Part shown: positions 10,041 through 21,720 of the stretch, one piece after another | Position numbering within the stretch: position 1 is the stretch's first letter | How the letters are laid out: each line of letters begins with the position of its first letter | Source of the DNA: Mesostigma viride | Lineage: Eukaryota > Streptophyta > Mesostigmatophyceae > Mesostigmatales > Mesostigmataceae | Assembly: GCA_009746045.1 (NCBI GenBank) | Contig: RPFO01000485.1 | Span: forward strand, 937,223-1,001,222 | Length of the DNA stretch: 64,000 bases | Direction: 5' to 3' | The notes under the pieces: generated by a model | Told to the model about the DNA's origin: nothing | Seen by the model: only the letters and a program-made list of their open reading frames with translations | The model's database searches: none | Position numbers and translations under genes: made by a program

Positions 10041-12410
10041 TCTCATTTCCTAACTCTGCTGGGGGGTTGAGCCAAGGTTGCAAGAGGGGCAGGGGCCTGG
10101 TTCAAGGTAAGGGAAGGGTCATCACTACTAAATCTGACTTGCATACGTTGTTCATAGGTAGGAGGGGTGACAGAGGGACGACGATTGTTATTATTATTAT
10201 TATTATTATTATTGTTGTTGGCATTATTAGAATTATTAGTGGTAGGTATAGGTGACATCTCTCCACCCACTAGATCCATGTTCAGTTTGAGGAAAAACAA
10301 TTAAGGTTGCAATAAGGAGGAGGACAACGCCCTAATTTAAAGCAAGGAAAGCAAAAAGGAAAAACTTTTAATGTCCTAAGAGAGGAAAACAAGTAAAATC
10401 AATCCTTTTTAATAACAGTAATGGATAATAGGGAGCCAAACTCTAAGGTGAGAGGAGTATCTACACTAGAGGAGGATGACACCGTAGGACGAGGGGGAGA
10501 TGGAGGTAGTGAAACCAAAACAAGGCTATCTACCGAAGGGCGAGAAAGAGGAGCAGGAAAAGAACGTCTTGGGGGTACAGCACCAGAGGTAGGGGCTGCA
10601 GGAAGGGTAGAAGTATAGTGACAGGGGGAGGACATATTGGCTCACTGGCCCGTTGCTGGGCAGCCCTAACCTTAGGGGTATCAGTAGGGTTACCTTGTAC
10701 CTTGAAGGCAGGGGTAGGGGAAGACCGATCAGGTTTCATAGGCAATAGTAGACACTGATATGGGAGTCGTTGAAAGATGGCGCCCAAATGGTCGTCGATG
10801 ACCAACGCCGTAGCCGAGGAACTCCTGCTGTGGGGTACAACACCAACCACAAGGGTCTAAACATAGGCATATACATCCAAGCGTAAAAGAGAGTGGAAGG
10901 CGATGAACAACGTTCTAGCATCGGCGACTAGCCGAATCTATTCCTAGGCACTTTCCTATTCTAGCCGATTCCTAATGAACGGATAAGAGGCACTTGAGGT
11001 GGAGGTCCTACCTCTCCTCCCCCCCCCACAAAGCATCTATGATGCTCGCCTAGAGCTAACGAGCATATAAGAAAACGCAGCAGCGTGCACGGAAAAGAGG
11101 TGTAGTCTAAAGGGACGCTAATCGTCCCACTATCCATCACTATTGAACCGTCAAACCCACTAGCTAACGTCAAACAGCACCCAGCAAGGAAATGCACACA
11201 CAGATGGAAAAGGAAAAGGAAAAGGAACTAGCTACGTGAGGAGTTCATCCGCTTTGAGCAGGTCTAACTTCTAGGCAGGGCGTGTCCCGAATCGGGCAGC
11301 ACTACCCCCCTAGCTTGACGGCGACCCGCCCATTACCTGTCAAGAGGTTGTCTTCTTCTGTGCCCTGGCCGCGGAAGGCCTCTGGCGTATAGGGTTGCAA
11401 GGGAACTTCGTCGCGTCTACCTAAACCTCCGCTACCATTGTTACGTCCTGGCTCGACTCTATCCCAAACATCTCGCCTAACCTTACCTAAACTAGTGATG
11501 AGGCACCTACCGAGGAGTGAGGAGCTATATTGGCTATAAGACCTAGGACGCGACGACGCTGCTTCTCAATGCATTCCCTTATAATACGCCATATACCGAA
11601 TAAAACCAGGGTACTACGAAGGAAACAATACTACACTGCCGTGACCCAAGCCTATATGTGTTAATTCATTTAACACACGCCGAGTGCCATTCACGAAGGA
11701 CAACTGCTGCATAAATGATCGCCGACAGGCGTGTATGCTCGGGCCGACATCGACCCTCGCACACAGGACCAACGCACGTCCACAAGGTTCACACGCAGGA
11801 TAAAAGGACCACTACTAAAGTACGCAGCGCGGCGCGACTGCACCGAACCACCATACTGTACAAGTGCCACGTCACAAGGCCCGGTACCGACCGGCCAAAA
11901 GGTCCTTACTACACGTAAGCCTAGGAAAGTCAGCGAACTGCTCCGGAATGGCTGAGGCAACAAGGGACCTAATTTACGTCCGTAACAACAACAAAAGTTA
12001 CGCGACGTAACAGCACATTCTACCAAAAATGAATACGCGCGTCTTGACCCCCCTGACTTTGACGGCAGTTATACATGGCCTACGACGAATATATGTGAGG
12101 TTGTGATATATCACGGCTTAGGGCAACTCATGGACATGCTTGGCCCCCAAGGACAGCCATTGGATATGGGTAGGTTGGATGGCATCTGGTTTGCAACATT
12201 GTGAAGATCCAGCCGATTTATCGGCAGGATCTCAGACCATTTAGGGGTTAAATATACGGTCCCAGCGTCCTCCATTTAGGCGTTTTCGCAGGCATCAGGA
12301 CAGCCATCTCGGCACATGTGTGGTTTACAAGAGGCCGGTGTTCAGCACAACCAAACTGGTCGGTCTACATCCACGAGCGTGTGACAGGCCAACACAACAT
12401 GCGCGACGCG
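10041..12410. other. retroelement-like or unassigned DNA
   Basis: Minus-strand frames at 10043-10300 (Asn-rich because of an ATT microsatellite) and 10399-10850 (Pro/Ser-rich) look like low-complexity gag-type remnants but have no diagnostic motif. From 11200 to 12410 I see no gene, RNA or repeat I can name. Confidence 0.3.
10186..10220. repeat. (ATT)n microsatellite
   Basis: About ten uninterrupted ATT triplets, flanked by GTTGTTG. Confidence 0.95.
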
Positions 12411-12414
12411 CCAG

Positions 12415-13254
12415 CTACGGCTCGATTGCCGCCACCGTCGCCTCCGCCAGGCAGGCGATCTCGTAGGGCTTGTCGACTAGCTGGATGTCCAGCCAGTGGA
12501 GCCCCTTGTCGGTGGGCACGGTCATGGCGTCGTCATCCCATCCATCATAGAAAAGCTTCACTGCTCGGCAGTGCGCTCTCGGTTCGCGCTGGTGGGGGTT
12601 GTACGAATTGTCCTGCAACGCCGTCAGGTACGACAGCAGCACGGCCTGTCGCTGCTCGTCGCTGGCATCGGTCCCCCCGTGGACGAGTTCCCCCCCGGAG
12701 CTGCGGTACGAGTGGGGGTTGTAACGGATGACCAGCAGCGGCAGCCCCTCGCACGACTGTCCGAGGTTGAACAGCCGCACGAGCTCGCAGTACTGGTCGT
12801 ACGAGCGGTGCTGGTGCTCGTCGACCTCGACGATGACGACGTGGGCACCATCCGTGTAGATGATGAAATCCGGCCGGCTCGCCACGCACTCGCCGCCGTG
12901 GATCCGCCGGTCGTGCACCAGCGTCCACCGGGCGATGCGCACCTTCTGTAGGGCAGCGGCCACCTTCCACTCCTCGCGGTGTCGATGATTGTTGAACACG
13001 ACGGGGTCGCAGTACACGCAGCGGTTGCGAAGGGGCCGTCGCTGGCCCGCGATCTTGCCCTCTGCTGGGGTGAGGACCACGGGCACCCCCGATCTCCACT
13101 CCCAGTGTAGACCACAGTCGTCGCACACGCCCGCCAGCCACCAGTGGCCCGCCTCTGCGTGGGCGTCGCAGAAGCGCTCGCCACGATCCGGGTCCGCGTA
13201 CGTGCCCTCGACCATCCATGTCCTTCGTTGTTGCAGGTTGCCCACGCCGCACAT
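12415..13254 (-). CDS. giant-virus-like PD-(D/E)XK nuclease with zinc ribbon
   Basis: 279-residue G+C-rich ORF. The N-terminal half has paired cysteines (C44-D-D-C47, C79-V-Y-C82) that may bind zinc. The core RPDFIIY (127-133) followed by VVIVEVDEHQHRSYDQYCE (139-157) fits a PD-(D/E)XK nuclease, with D129 and E143-V-D145 as candidate metal ligands. IRYNPHSY (176-183) is a further conserved block. This arrangement recurs in uncharacterised proteins of large DNA viruses of protists and their hosts. It has no similarity to the flanking elements and higher G+C, consistent with transfer from such a virus. Its ATG lies within a 15-bp sequence repeated at 15080-15094. Nuclease activity is inferred. 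Confidence 0.55.
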   Translation of the reverse strand: MCGVGNLQQRRTWMVEGTYADPDRGERFCDAHAEAGHWWLAGVCDDCGLHWEWRSGVPVVLTPAEGKIAGQRRPLRNRCVYCDPVVFNNHRHREEWKVAAALQKVRIARWTLVHDRRIHGGECVASRPDFIIYTDGAHVVIVEVDEHQHRSYDQYCELVRLFNLGQSCEGLPLLVIRYNPHSYRSSGGELVHGGTDASDEQRQAVLLSYLTALQDNSYNPHQREPRAHCRAVKLFYDGWDDDAMTVPTDKGLHWLDIQLVDKPYEIACLAEATVAAIEP

Positions 13255-13315
13255 GGGCAGCAGAGAGAGGTTAATCAGGTTATTAGACCCCTTCTGAAAA
13301 CTCCTACCCCGACTA

Positions 13316-13753
13316 CCGTAGTGGTCAAAATCACTTTGCGTCTAACTACTTTGCGAATCGACCTCGCAAACTGCTATCGATGGGCTTCATTTTGGGTCGC
13401 AAAGTTCAAAAGTTACCGCGCCGCGCCCGCGCCGCGCCCGCGTCGCGCCGGGCCTTTAGAGCCCGCTCAAGCTTGGCTAGCGAACGCGTCGCGCCACAAT
13501 TTTCGCGTGAGTTAGGAAATAAATCCTTATTAAAAAAACATCCTTATCTAATACATCCTTATTGAAGTAATATACCGTTACTGCTATATGAACAGAAACA
13601 GACAACGCAGGCCAAGTGCCTCGCCTGACCCTAAACAAGTCGACCGGCTCGCAAACCTAAAACTTTGCCTTCATTTTGGGTCGCAAACTTGAAATTTCAC
13701 CTTCATTTTGGGTCGCAAAGTAGTTAGTCGCAAAGTGATTTTGACCACTACGG
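13316..13753. mobile_element. 438-bp MITE, intact copy (TA target duplication)
   Basis: Terminal inverted repeats of 41 bp (one mismatch) start CCGTAGTGGTCAAAATCACT, and TA lies on both sides (13314-13315, 13754-13755). No ORF of note. TA duplication suggests mobilisation by a Tc1/mariner-type transposase. Confidence 0.9.
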
Positions 13754-14020
13754 TAATCTACCCCGACTAACTTTTTAGTCGGGGTTGTAGTGAGGGTAGA
13801 CCGCCAAAACATGCACGTTTCGCCCCTTCTGAAAACGAGTCGGACGGGTCGGACGGCAGCAGTTGGCACGTGCACGCTGAGACCGCGTAAGTGGCCTCTG
13901 ACCTCCTCTGACAGCCTCTGACAGCCTCTGACGCCACTTACGTGGATAGCTACGATTGGAAAATTTGCGAGAGCCGCGTACAGATGCCAGCACGGCCCGA
14001 GGCACACCCCGACTACATTA

Positions 14021-14915
14021 CCGTAGTGGTCAAAATCACTTTGCGTCTAACTACACCCTCCGCATTGGTAGTTTTACTAAATAATTATGAGGCTGGGCGC
14101 CGGCCAGCTGCAAACGATAAATAAAACAAAAGAATTTTAATTAACTAATTCCCGAGTGTACTGACCTGTAGTTTTTGAAGCTACCAAACAAATAAAGAAA
14201 ATGTAAATAAATAATTTGACTGCCAAGAGCGCTTCTTTTGCGGTAAAAAACAAAGAAATATTAAATCTCTGGCTGAAAAATGTGCTTTTACTAGCCGTAA
14301 GAGCAGTGCATCCGGCTGGGTTATACAAAACAAACAAAGAATTATTAAATTTCGCAGCCGGTTTAACGGTTGTTCGGTAACCAAACAAACAAACTAATAA
14401 TTAATTAATTGGGCGGACACAGTAACACTTTCAACCAATAAAACGCTAATGTCTAATTCCGAAGGGCCTTTTGGCCGAACTGAATTAAAACTACCAATGC
14501 GGGGGGTGTACTTTGCGAATCGACCTCGCAAACTGCTATCGATGGGCTTCATTTTGGGTCGCAAAGTTCAAAAGTTACCGCGCCGCGCCCGCGCCGCGCC
14601 CGCGTCGCGCCGGGCCTTTAGAGCCCGCTCAAGCTTGGCTAGCGAACGCGTCGCGCCACAATTTTCGCGTGAGTTAGGAAATAAATCCTTATTAAAAAAA
14701 CATCCTTATCTAATACATCCTTATTGAAGTAATATACCATTACTGCTATATGAACAGAAACAGACAACGCAGGCCAAGTGCCTCGCCTGACCCTAAACAA
14801 GTCGACCGGCTCGCAAACCTAAAACTTTGCCTTCATTTTGGGTCGCAAACTTGAAATTTCACCTTCATTTTGGGTCGCAAAGTAGTTAGTCGCAAAGTGA
14901 TTTTGACCACTACGG
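14021..14915. mobile_element. second copy of the 438-bp MITE, interrupted
   Basis: Same ends as the copy at 13316-13753, with flanking TA. Removing 14054-14508 and one TA leaves exactly 438 bp, the length of the intact copy. Confidence 0.9.
14054..14508. mobile_element. 455-bp Stowaway-like MITE nested in the second MITE
   Basis: Ends CACCCTCCGCATTGGTAGTT and its complement (one mismatch), TA duplicated at 14052-14053 and 14509-14510. The uninterrupted site is preserved in the sister MITE (CTAACTACTTTGCG), so insertion point and duplication are certain. A second full copy is at 26759-27217. Confidence 0.92.
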
Positions 14916-15497
14916 TAGTCGTACCACGACTAAACGACCCCGACTATTTTCCGGTTTTCGCGAAAATAGTGGGGGTAGATTACTCGGGGTACGACTAAAT
15001 TCGCCGAAACGCGCCGCGCCAAAAATTTAGTCGGGGTAAATAGTCGGGGTTGGCAGTCTTCAGAAGGGGTCTAATATTAACGCCGCACATGGGCGACCAT
15101 CCTTATGCGACCACCTGAGAAGCGAGAAGTTTCCACAACTTGCTAGGGTTGTACCGAATAGTGTTCCGAATACCGAATATCCCCCGAATACCGAACCGAA
15201 CACCGAATTTGTTCAGTATACGGCGAACGGTCTGTCCGTCTGAACATATTTGGTATCGGTATCGGGAGGCAAGCTCTACTTCCGAACATGTTCGGTATCG
15301 AAATCGGAACAACCTACTATTCGACGAATATATTCGTAGTTCCGAATATCGAATTTCTTATTCCGGCGCCCAATGGCCTCCGGGACAGGCGCGCCGCGCC
15401 AGACTCGCCCGCCTTTGGGCTTTGGGCGTCTTGGAATTTGGCTTTGGGCGTCTTGGAAGTTGGCTTTGGGCGTTTGCTCTTTTGGCAGATTTCTACA

Positions 15498-15773
15498 CTA
15501 CACTGGTACTACGTAAAAAAGCACAGACTGGTGCGGCGTAACATTTTTAAACTTGGTAAAATTACCGCCGCACAGCCAGCCAGAACTGGACAAGGTGATG
15601 GCCGCAAGTAGTCGTTGCTGGGCTATCGTATTTGTAGCATGGGGCGTTTCACCGAGTCTACGGTTAGCATGATGGGGAGGATTCCTAACCTTCATTATGT
15701 GGGTTAAGTAGGGGTGGTCATAGTGGCCGGTTTCCCTCGCTTCCTTGTAAACCAGGCTCTGCGTCAAGATCAC
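15498..15773 (-). other. 91-codon ORF in left foldback arm
   Basis: The encoded 91-residue protein is identical to that of 26224-26499 in the opposite arm. It starts MILTQSLVYKEARETGHYDH and has no recognised domain. It reads outward toward the element's end. Whether it is translated is unknown; identity may simply reflect recent arm homogenisation. Confidence 0.35.
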
Positions 15774-16086
15774 AGACGACCGGGTAAGTAGTTGTTCCAG
15801 TCTGTTCTAGTTTGTATGACGCCTGCTATTAGGCGTTCTTGTTATTGTCGTTCATCATCGCCGTGACCGTCGTGGCCAGCAGCGTGCTTTTTTTACATAC
15901 CGGATGGTGTCGACTTGTGTATTGATAGCGCATTGGTGAATATCGCTGCATGGAGGAATATCGGCTACAACCCGCGGGAAAGTGCTGGCTCCAATGTTCT
16001 TTTTGTATGCAGGCTGACGGCACTGCCAAGCCGGAGACGAATATGACGCTCGTTAAAATGCCAGTCATTCAGACCGACTGCGCGAC

Positions 16087-19000
16087 TGGTTGTGGGATAC
16101 ACGTTCCTGGTTTTGGGATGTGTTCCTTGTTGTGGGATACTTGTTCCTGGTTGTGGGATACACGTTCCTAGTTGTGGGATAGTCGTTCCTGGTTGTGGGA
16201 TGTGTTCCTGGTTGTGGGATACTTGTTCCTGGTTGTGGGATGCACGTTCCTGGTTGTGGGATACTTGTTCTTGGTTGTGGGATGTGTTCCTGGTTGTGGG
16301 ATGCACGGTCCTGGTTGTGAGATGTGTTGCTGGTTGTGGGATACTTGTTCCTGGTTGTGGGATATTTGTTCCTGGTTGTAGGATACTTGTTCCTGGTTGT
16401 GGGATACTTGTTCCTGGTTGTGGGATACACGTTCCTGGTTGTGGGAAACACGTTCCTGGTTGTGGGAAACATGTTCCTGGTTGTGGGAAACACGTTCCTG
16501 GTTGTGGGATACTTGTTCCTGGTTGTGGGATACTTGTTCCTTGTTGTGCGATACTTGTTCCTGGTTGTGGGATACTTGTTCCTGGTTGTGGGATAGTCGT
16601 TCCTGGTTGTGGGATACTTGTTCCTGGTTGTGGGATACTTGTTCCTGGTGGTGGGAAGCACGTTCCTGGTTGTGGGATACTTGTTCCTGGTTGTTGGATA
16701 CTTGTTCCTGGTTGTGGGATACTTGTTCCTGGTTGTGGGATGCACGTTCCTGGTTGTGGGAAACACGTTCCTGGTTGTGGGATACTTGTTCCTTGTTGTG
16801 GGAAACACGTTCCTGGTTGTGGGATACTTGTTCCTGGTTGTGGGAAACACGTTCCTGGTTGTGGGAAACATGTTCCTGGTTGTGGGAAACACGTTCCTGG
16901 TTGTAGGATGCACGCTCCTGGTTGTGGGATACTTGTTCCTGGTTGTGGGAAACACGTTCCTGGTTGTGGGAAACACGTTCTTGGTTGTGGGATACACGTT
17001 CCTGGTTGTGGGAAACACGTTCCTGGTTGTGGGATACTTGTTCCTGGTTGTGGGAAACACGTTCCTGGTTGTGGGAAACATGTTCCTGGTTGTGGGAAAC
17101 ACGTTCCTGGTTGTGGGAAACACGTTCCTGGTTGTGGGATACTTGTTCCTGGTTGTGGGATAGTCGTTCCTGGTTGTGGGATACTTGTTCCTGGCTGTGG
17201 GATAGTCGTTCCTGGTTGTGGGATACACGTTCCTGGTTGTGGGATACTTATTCCTGGTTGTGGGATACACGTTCCTGGTTGTGGGATAGTCGTTCCTGGT
17301 TGTGGGATACTTGTTCCTAGTGGTGGGAAACACGTTCCTGGTTGTGGGATAGTCGTTCCTGGTTGTGGGATACTTGTTCCTGGTTGTGGGGAACACGTTC
17401 CTGGTTGTGGGATAGTCGTTCCTGGTTGTGGGAAACACGTTCCTGGTTGTGGGATACTTGTTCCTGGTTGTGGGATACTTGTTCCTGGTTGTGGGAAACA
17501 CGTTCCTGGTTGTGGGAAACACGTTTTCTGGTTGTGGGATACTTGTTCCTGGTTGTGGGAAACATGTTCCTGGTTGTGGGAAACATGTTCGTGGTTGTGG
17601 GAAACACGTTCCTGGTTGTGGGAAACACGTTCCTGGTTGTGGGATACTTGTTCCTGGTTGTGGGATGCACGTTCCTGGTGGTGGTAAACACGTTCCTGGT
17701 TGTGGGATACTTGTTCCTGGTTGTGGGAAACACGTTCCTGGTTGTGGGATACTTGTTCCTGGTTGTGGGATACACATTCCTGGTTGTGGGAAACACGCTC
17801 CTGGTTGTGGGATACACGTTCCTGGTTGTGGGAAACACGTTTTCTGGTTGTGGGATACTTGTTCCTGGTTGTGGGATACTTGTTCCTAGTGGTGGGAAAC
17901 ACGTTCCTGGTTGTGGGAAACACGTTCTTGGTTGTGGGATACTTGTTCCTGGTTGTGGGAAACACGTTCCTGGTTGTGGGATAGTCGTTCCTGGTTGTGG
18001 GATACTTGTTCCTAGTGGTGGGAAACACGTTCCTGGTTGTGGGATACTTGTTCCTGGTTGTGGGATACTTGTTCCTGGTTGTGGGATAGTTGTTCCTGGT
18101 TGTGGGATACTTGTTCCTGGTTGTGGGAAACACGTTCCTGGTTGTGGGAAACACGTTCCTGGTTGTGGGAAACTTGTTCCTTGTTGTGGGATAGTCGTTC
18201 CTGGTTGTGGGATACTTGTTCCTGGTTGTGGGAAACACGTTCCTGGTGGTGGTAAGCACGTTCCTGGTTGTGGGATACTTATTCCTGGTTGTGGGATACA
18301 CGTTCCTGGTTGTGGGATAGTCGTTCCTGGTTGTGGGATACTTGTTCCTAGTGGTGGGAAACACGTTCCTGGTTGTGGGATAGTCGTTCCTGGTTGTGGG
18401 ATACTTGTTCCTGGTTGTGGGGAACACGTTCCTGGTTGTGGGATAGTCGTTCCTGGTTGTGGGATACTTGTTCCTAGAGGTGGGAAACACGTTCCTGGTT
18501 GTGGGATACTTGTTCCTGGTTGTGGGATACTTGTTCCTGGTTGTGGGATACTTGTTCCTGGTTGTGGGAAACACGTTCCTGGTTGTGGGAAACACGTTCC
18601 TGGTTGTGGGAAACATGTTCCTGGTTGTGGGAAACATGTTCGTGGTTGTGGGATACTTGTTCCTGGTTGTGGGATGTGTTCCTTGTTGTGGGAAACTTGT
18701 TCCTTGTTGTGGGATAGTCGTTCCTGGTTGTGGGATACTTGTTCCTGGTTGTGGGATAGTCGTTCCTGGTTGTGGGATACACGTTCCTGGTTGTGGGATA
18801 CTTATTCCTGGTTGTGGGATACACGTTCCTGGTTGTGGGATAGGCGTTCCTGGTTGTGGGATACTTGTTCCTAGTGGTGGGAAACACGTTCCTTGTTGTG
18901 GGATAGTCGTTCCTGGTTGTGGGATACTTGTTCCTGGTTGTGGGGAACACGTTCCTGGTTGTGGGATAGTCGTTCCTGGTTGTGGGATACTTGTTCCTAG

Positions 19001-20712
19001 AGGTGGGAAACACGTTCCTGGTTGTGGGATACTTGTTCCTGGTTGTGGGATACTTGTTCCTGGTTGTGGGATACTTGTTCCTGGTTGTGGGAAACACGTT
19101 CCTGGTTGTGGGAAACACGTTCCTGGTTGTGGGAAACATGTTCCTGGTTGTGGGATACTTGTTCCTGGTTGTGGGATGCACGTTCCTGGTGGTGGTAAAC
19201 ACGTTCCTGGTTGTGGGATACTTATTCCTGGTTGTGGGAAACACGTTCTTGGTTGTGGGATACACGTTCCTGGTTGTGGGAAACACGTTCCTGGTTGTGG
19301 GATACTTGTTCTTGGTTGTGGGATACTTGTTCCTGGTTGTGGGAAACACGTTCCTGGTTGTGGGATACACGTTCCTGGTTGTGGGATACACGTTCCTGGT
19401 TGTGGGATAGTCGTTCCTGGTTGTGGGATACTTGTTCCTGGTTGTGGGAAACACGTTCCTGGTTGTGGGATAGTCGTTCCTGGTTGTGGGATACTTGTTC
19501 CTAGTGGTGGGAAACACGTTCCTGGTTGTGGGATACTTGTTCCTGGTTGTGGGATACTTGTTCCTGGTTGTGGGATAGTTGTTCCTGGTTGTGGGATACT
19601 TGTTCCTAGAGGTGGGAAACACGTTCCTGGTTGTGGGATACTTGTTCCTGGTTGTGGGATACTTGTTCCTGGTTGTGGGATACTTGTTCCTGGTTGTGGG
19701 AAACACGTTCCTGGTTGTGGGAAACACGTTCCTGGTTGTGGGATAGTCGTTCCTGGTTGTGGGATACTTGTTCCTAGTGGTGGGAAACACGTTCCTGGTT
19801 GTGGGATAGTCGTTCCTGGTTGTGGGATACTTGTTCCTGGTTGTGGGGAACACGTTCCTGGTTGTGGGATAGTCGTTCCTGGTTGTGGGATACTTGTTCC
19901 TAGAGGTGGGAAACACGTTCCTGGTTGTGGGATACTTGTTCCTGGTTGTGGGATACTTGTTCCTGGTTGTGGGATACTTGTTCCTGGTTGTGGGAAACAC
20001 GTTCCTGGTTGTGGGAAACACGTTCCTGGTTGTGGGAAACATGTTCCTGGTTGTGGGAAACATGTTCGTGGTTGTGGGAAACACGTTCCTGGTTGTGGGA
20101 AACACGTTCCTGGTTGTGGGATACTTGTTCCTGGTTGTGGGATAGCAGTTCTTGGTTGTGGGATAGTCGTTCCTGGTTGTGGGATACTTGTTCCTGGTTG
20201 TGGGATACTTGTTCCTGGTTGTGGGATACTTGTTCCTGGTTGTGGGAAACACGTTCCTGGTTGTGGGAAACACGTTCATGGTTGTGGGAAACTTGTTCCT
20301 TGTTGTGGGATACTTGTTCCTGGTTGTGGGATGCACGTTCCTGGTTGTGGGATAGTCGTTCCTGGTTGTGGGATACTTGTTCCTGGTTGTGGGATACTTG
20401 TTCCTGGTTGTGGGATACTTGTTCCTGGTTGTGGGATACTTGTTCCTGGTTGTGGGATACTTGTTCCTGGTTGTGGGAAACACGTTCCTGGTTGTGGGAA
20501 ACACGTTCCTGGTTGTGGGAAACTTGTTCCTGGTTGTGGGAAACATGTTCCTGGTTGTGGGAAACACGTTCCTGGTTGTGGGAAACACGTTCCTGGTTGT
20601 GGGAAACACGTTCCTGGTTGTGGGAAACACGTTCCTGGTTGTGGGAAACACGTTCCTGGTTGTGGGAAACACGTTCCTGGTTGTGGGATAGTTGAGCAAA
20701 GTTGTGGGATGT
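16087..20712 (+). repeat. 21-bp minisatellite, left arm (about 220 units)
   Basis: Each unit is a nearly invariant 15-bp core, TTCCTGGTTGTGGGA, plus a variable hexamer drawn from a small set (TACTTG, AACACG, TACACG, TAGTCG, TGCACG, AACATG and rarer types). Because 21 is divisible by 3, long frames stay open on both strands (up to 890 codons); these are artefacts. Rare variants such as TTCCTAGAGGTGGGA recur at about 18470, 18995, 19605 and 19900, indicating higher-order units. Confidence 0.97.
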
Positions 20713-20727
20713 GTTCCTGGTCCAAAT

Positions 20728-21362
20728 ATAAAGGGGCACGGGAATTAGCGATAGCAGAGGGGGCTCGGGAATAACGTTAGCAGAGGGGCACGGGCACTAA
20801 CGTTAGTGAAGGGGCACGGGCACTAACGTTAGCAGAGGGGGCTGGGCACTAACGTTAGTAAAGGGGCACGGGCACTAACGTTAGCAGAGGGGGCTGGGCA
20901 CTATCGTTAGTTAGTAAAGGGGCACGGGCACTAACGATAGGAGAGGGGGCTGGGCACTAACGTTAGTAAAGGGGCACGGGCACTGACGTTAGCAGAGGGG
21001 GCTGGGCACTAACGTTAGTAAAGGGGCATGGGCACTAACGATAGCAGAGGGGGTGTGGGAATTAAAGTTTATTAGCATAGGGGGGAAATAATTATAGTAG
21101 AGGGGGGGGCACTAACGTTAGCAGAGGGGCACGAGCACTAACGTTAGTAAAGGGGCGCGGGCACTAACGTTAACTAGCAGAGGGGGCTAGGGAATAACGT
21201 TAGTGAAGGGGGGTGGGCATTAACGATAGCAGGGGGGGGGAGGGCACTTACGTTAGCAGAGGGGTGTGGGAACTAATGTTAGCAAAGGAGGGGGGGCACT
21301 AACGTTAGCAGAGGGGGCTGGGCACTAACGTTAGCATAGGGGGTGTGGGAATTAACGTTAGG
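20728..21362 (+). repeat. CTAACGTTAG palindrome array, left arm
   Basis: Roughly 24 units of about 25 bp, GGGGCACGGGCA + CTAACGTTAG + (C/T)A(G/A)A, alternating 'GGGGCACGGGC' and 'GGGGGCTGGGC' variants. CTAACGTTAG is a perfect 10-bp palindrome. The mirror copy is at 23975-24378. Confidence 0.95.
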
Positions 21363-21720
21363 GCCACGCACTGCCGGCAGTTACCACTCCCTGTGATGAT
21401 TGCATGGATGGCTTGTGGGTTCTGGCATGGGGTAGCACTGCCGGCAGTTACCACTCCTTGTGATGACTGCATGTCCCCGGCTTGGTTGTTCTTGCATGGG
21501 GTGGCACTGCCGGCAGTTACCACTCCTTGTGATGACTGCATGTCCCCTTGACGCAAGGACGGCTTGTGTGTTCTTGCATGGCGTGGCACTGCCGGCAGTC
21601 ACCACTCCTTGTGATGACTGCATGTCCCCGGCTTGTGTGTTCTTGAATGGGGTGGCACTGCCGGCAGTTACCACTCCTTGTGATGACTGCATGTCCCCTT
21701 GACGCAAGGACGGCTTGTGG
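21363..21720 (+). repeat. CTGCCGGCAG-containing tandem repeat
   Basis: Five to six units of about 60-70 bp with GGCACTGCCGGCAGTTACC, ACTCCTTGTGATGACTGCAT and GTCCCC, differing by an optional TTGACGCAAGGACGGCTTG. Further copies lie at 22520-22628. It contains the 10-bp palindrome CTGCCGGCAG. Confidence 0.9.

Larger units (their letters stand above)
13281..15079. mobile_element. composite TIR element hosting nested MITEs
   Basis: TTAGACCCCTTCTGAA...CCCCGACTA near 13283-13315 recurs as its complement at 15043-15074, forming diverged terminal inverted repeats. The interior consists of two copies of a 438-bp TA-flanked MITE, one of them split by a third, plus short CCCCGACTA/TAGTCGGGG palindromic fragments (13756-14020 and 14918-15042). 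ACGCCGCACATGGGC occurs outside both ends (13244-13258 and 15080-15094). I see no coding capacity. Confidence 0.55.

Noticed and set aside
16087..20712. CRISPR-like layout (constant 15-bp repeat, variable 6-bp part)
   Set aside because: Variable parts are only six bases from a small recurring set, and the context is a eukaryotic transposon; no cas genes.
15965..20774. Very long open frames (up to 890 and 771 codons) of WDTCSWL/NVFPTTR/GILVPGC repeats
   Set aside because: They follow from a 21-bp tandem unit without stops, are open on both strands and several frames, and lack any non-repeat domain.
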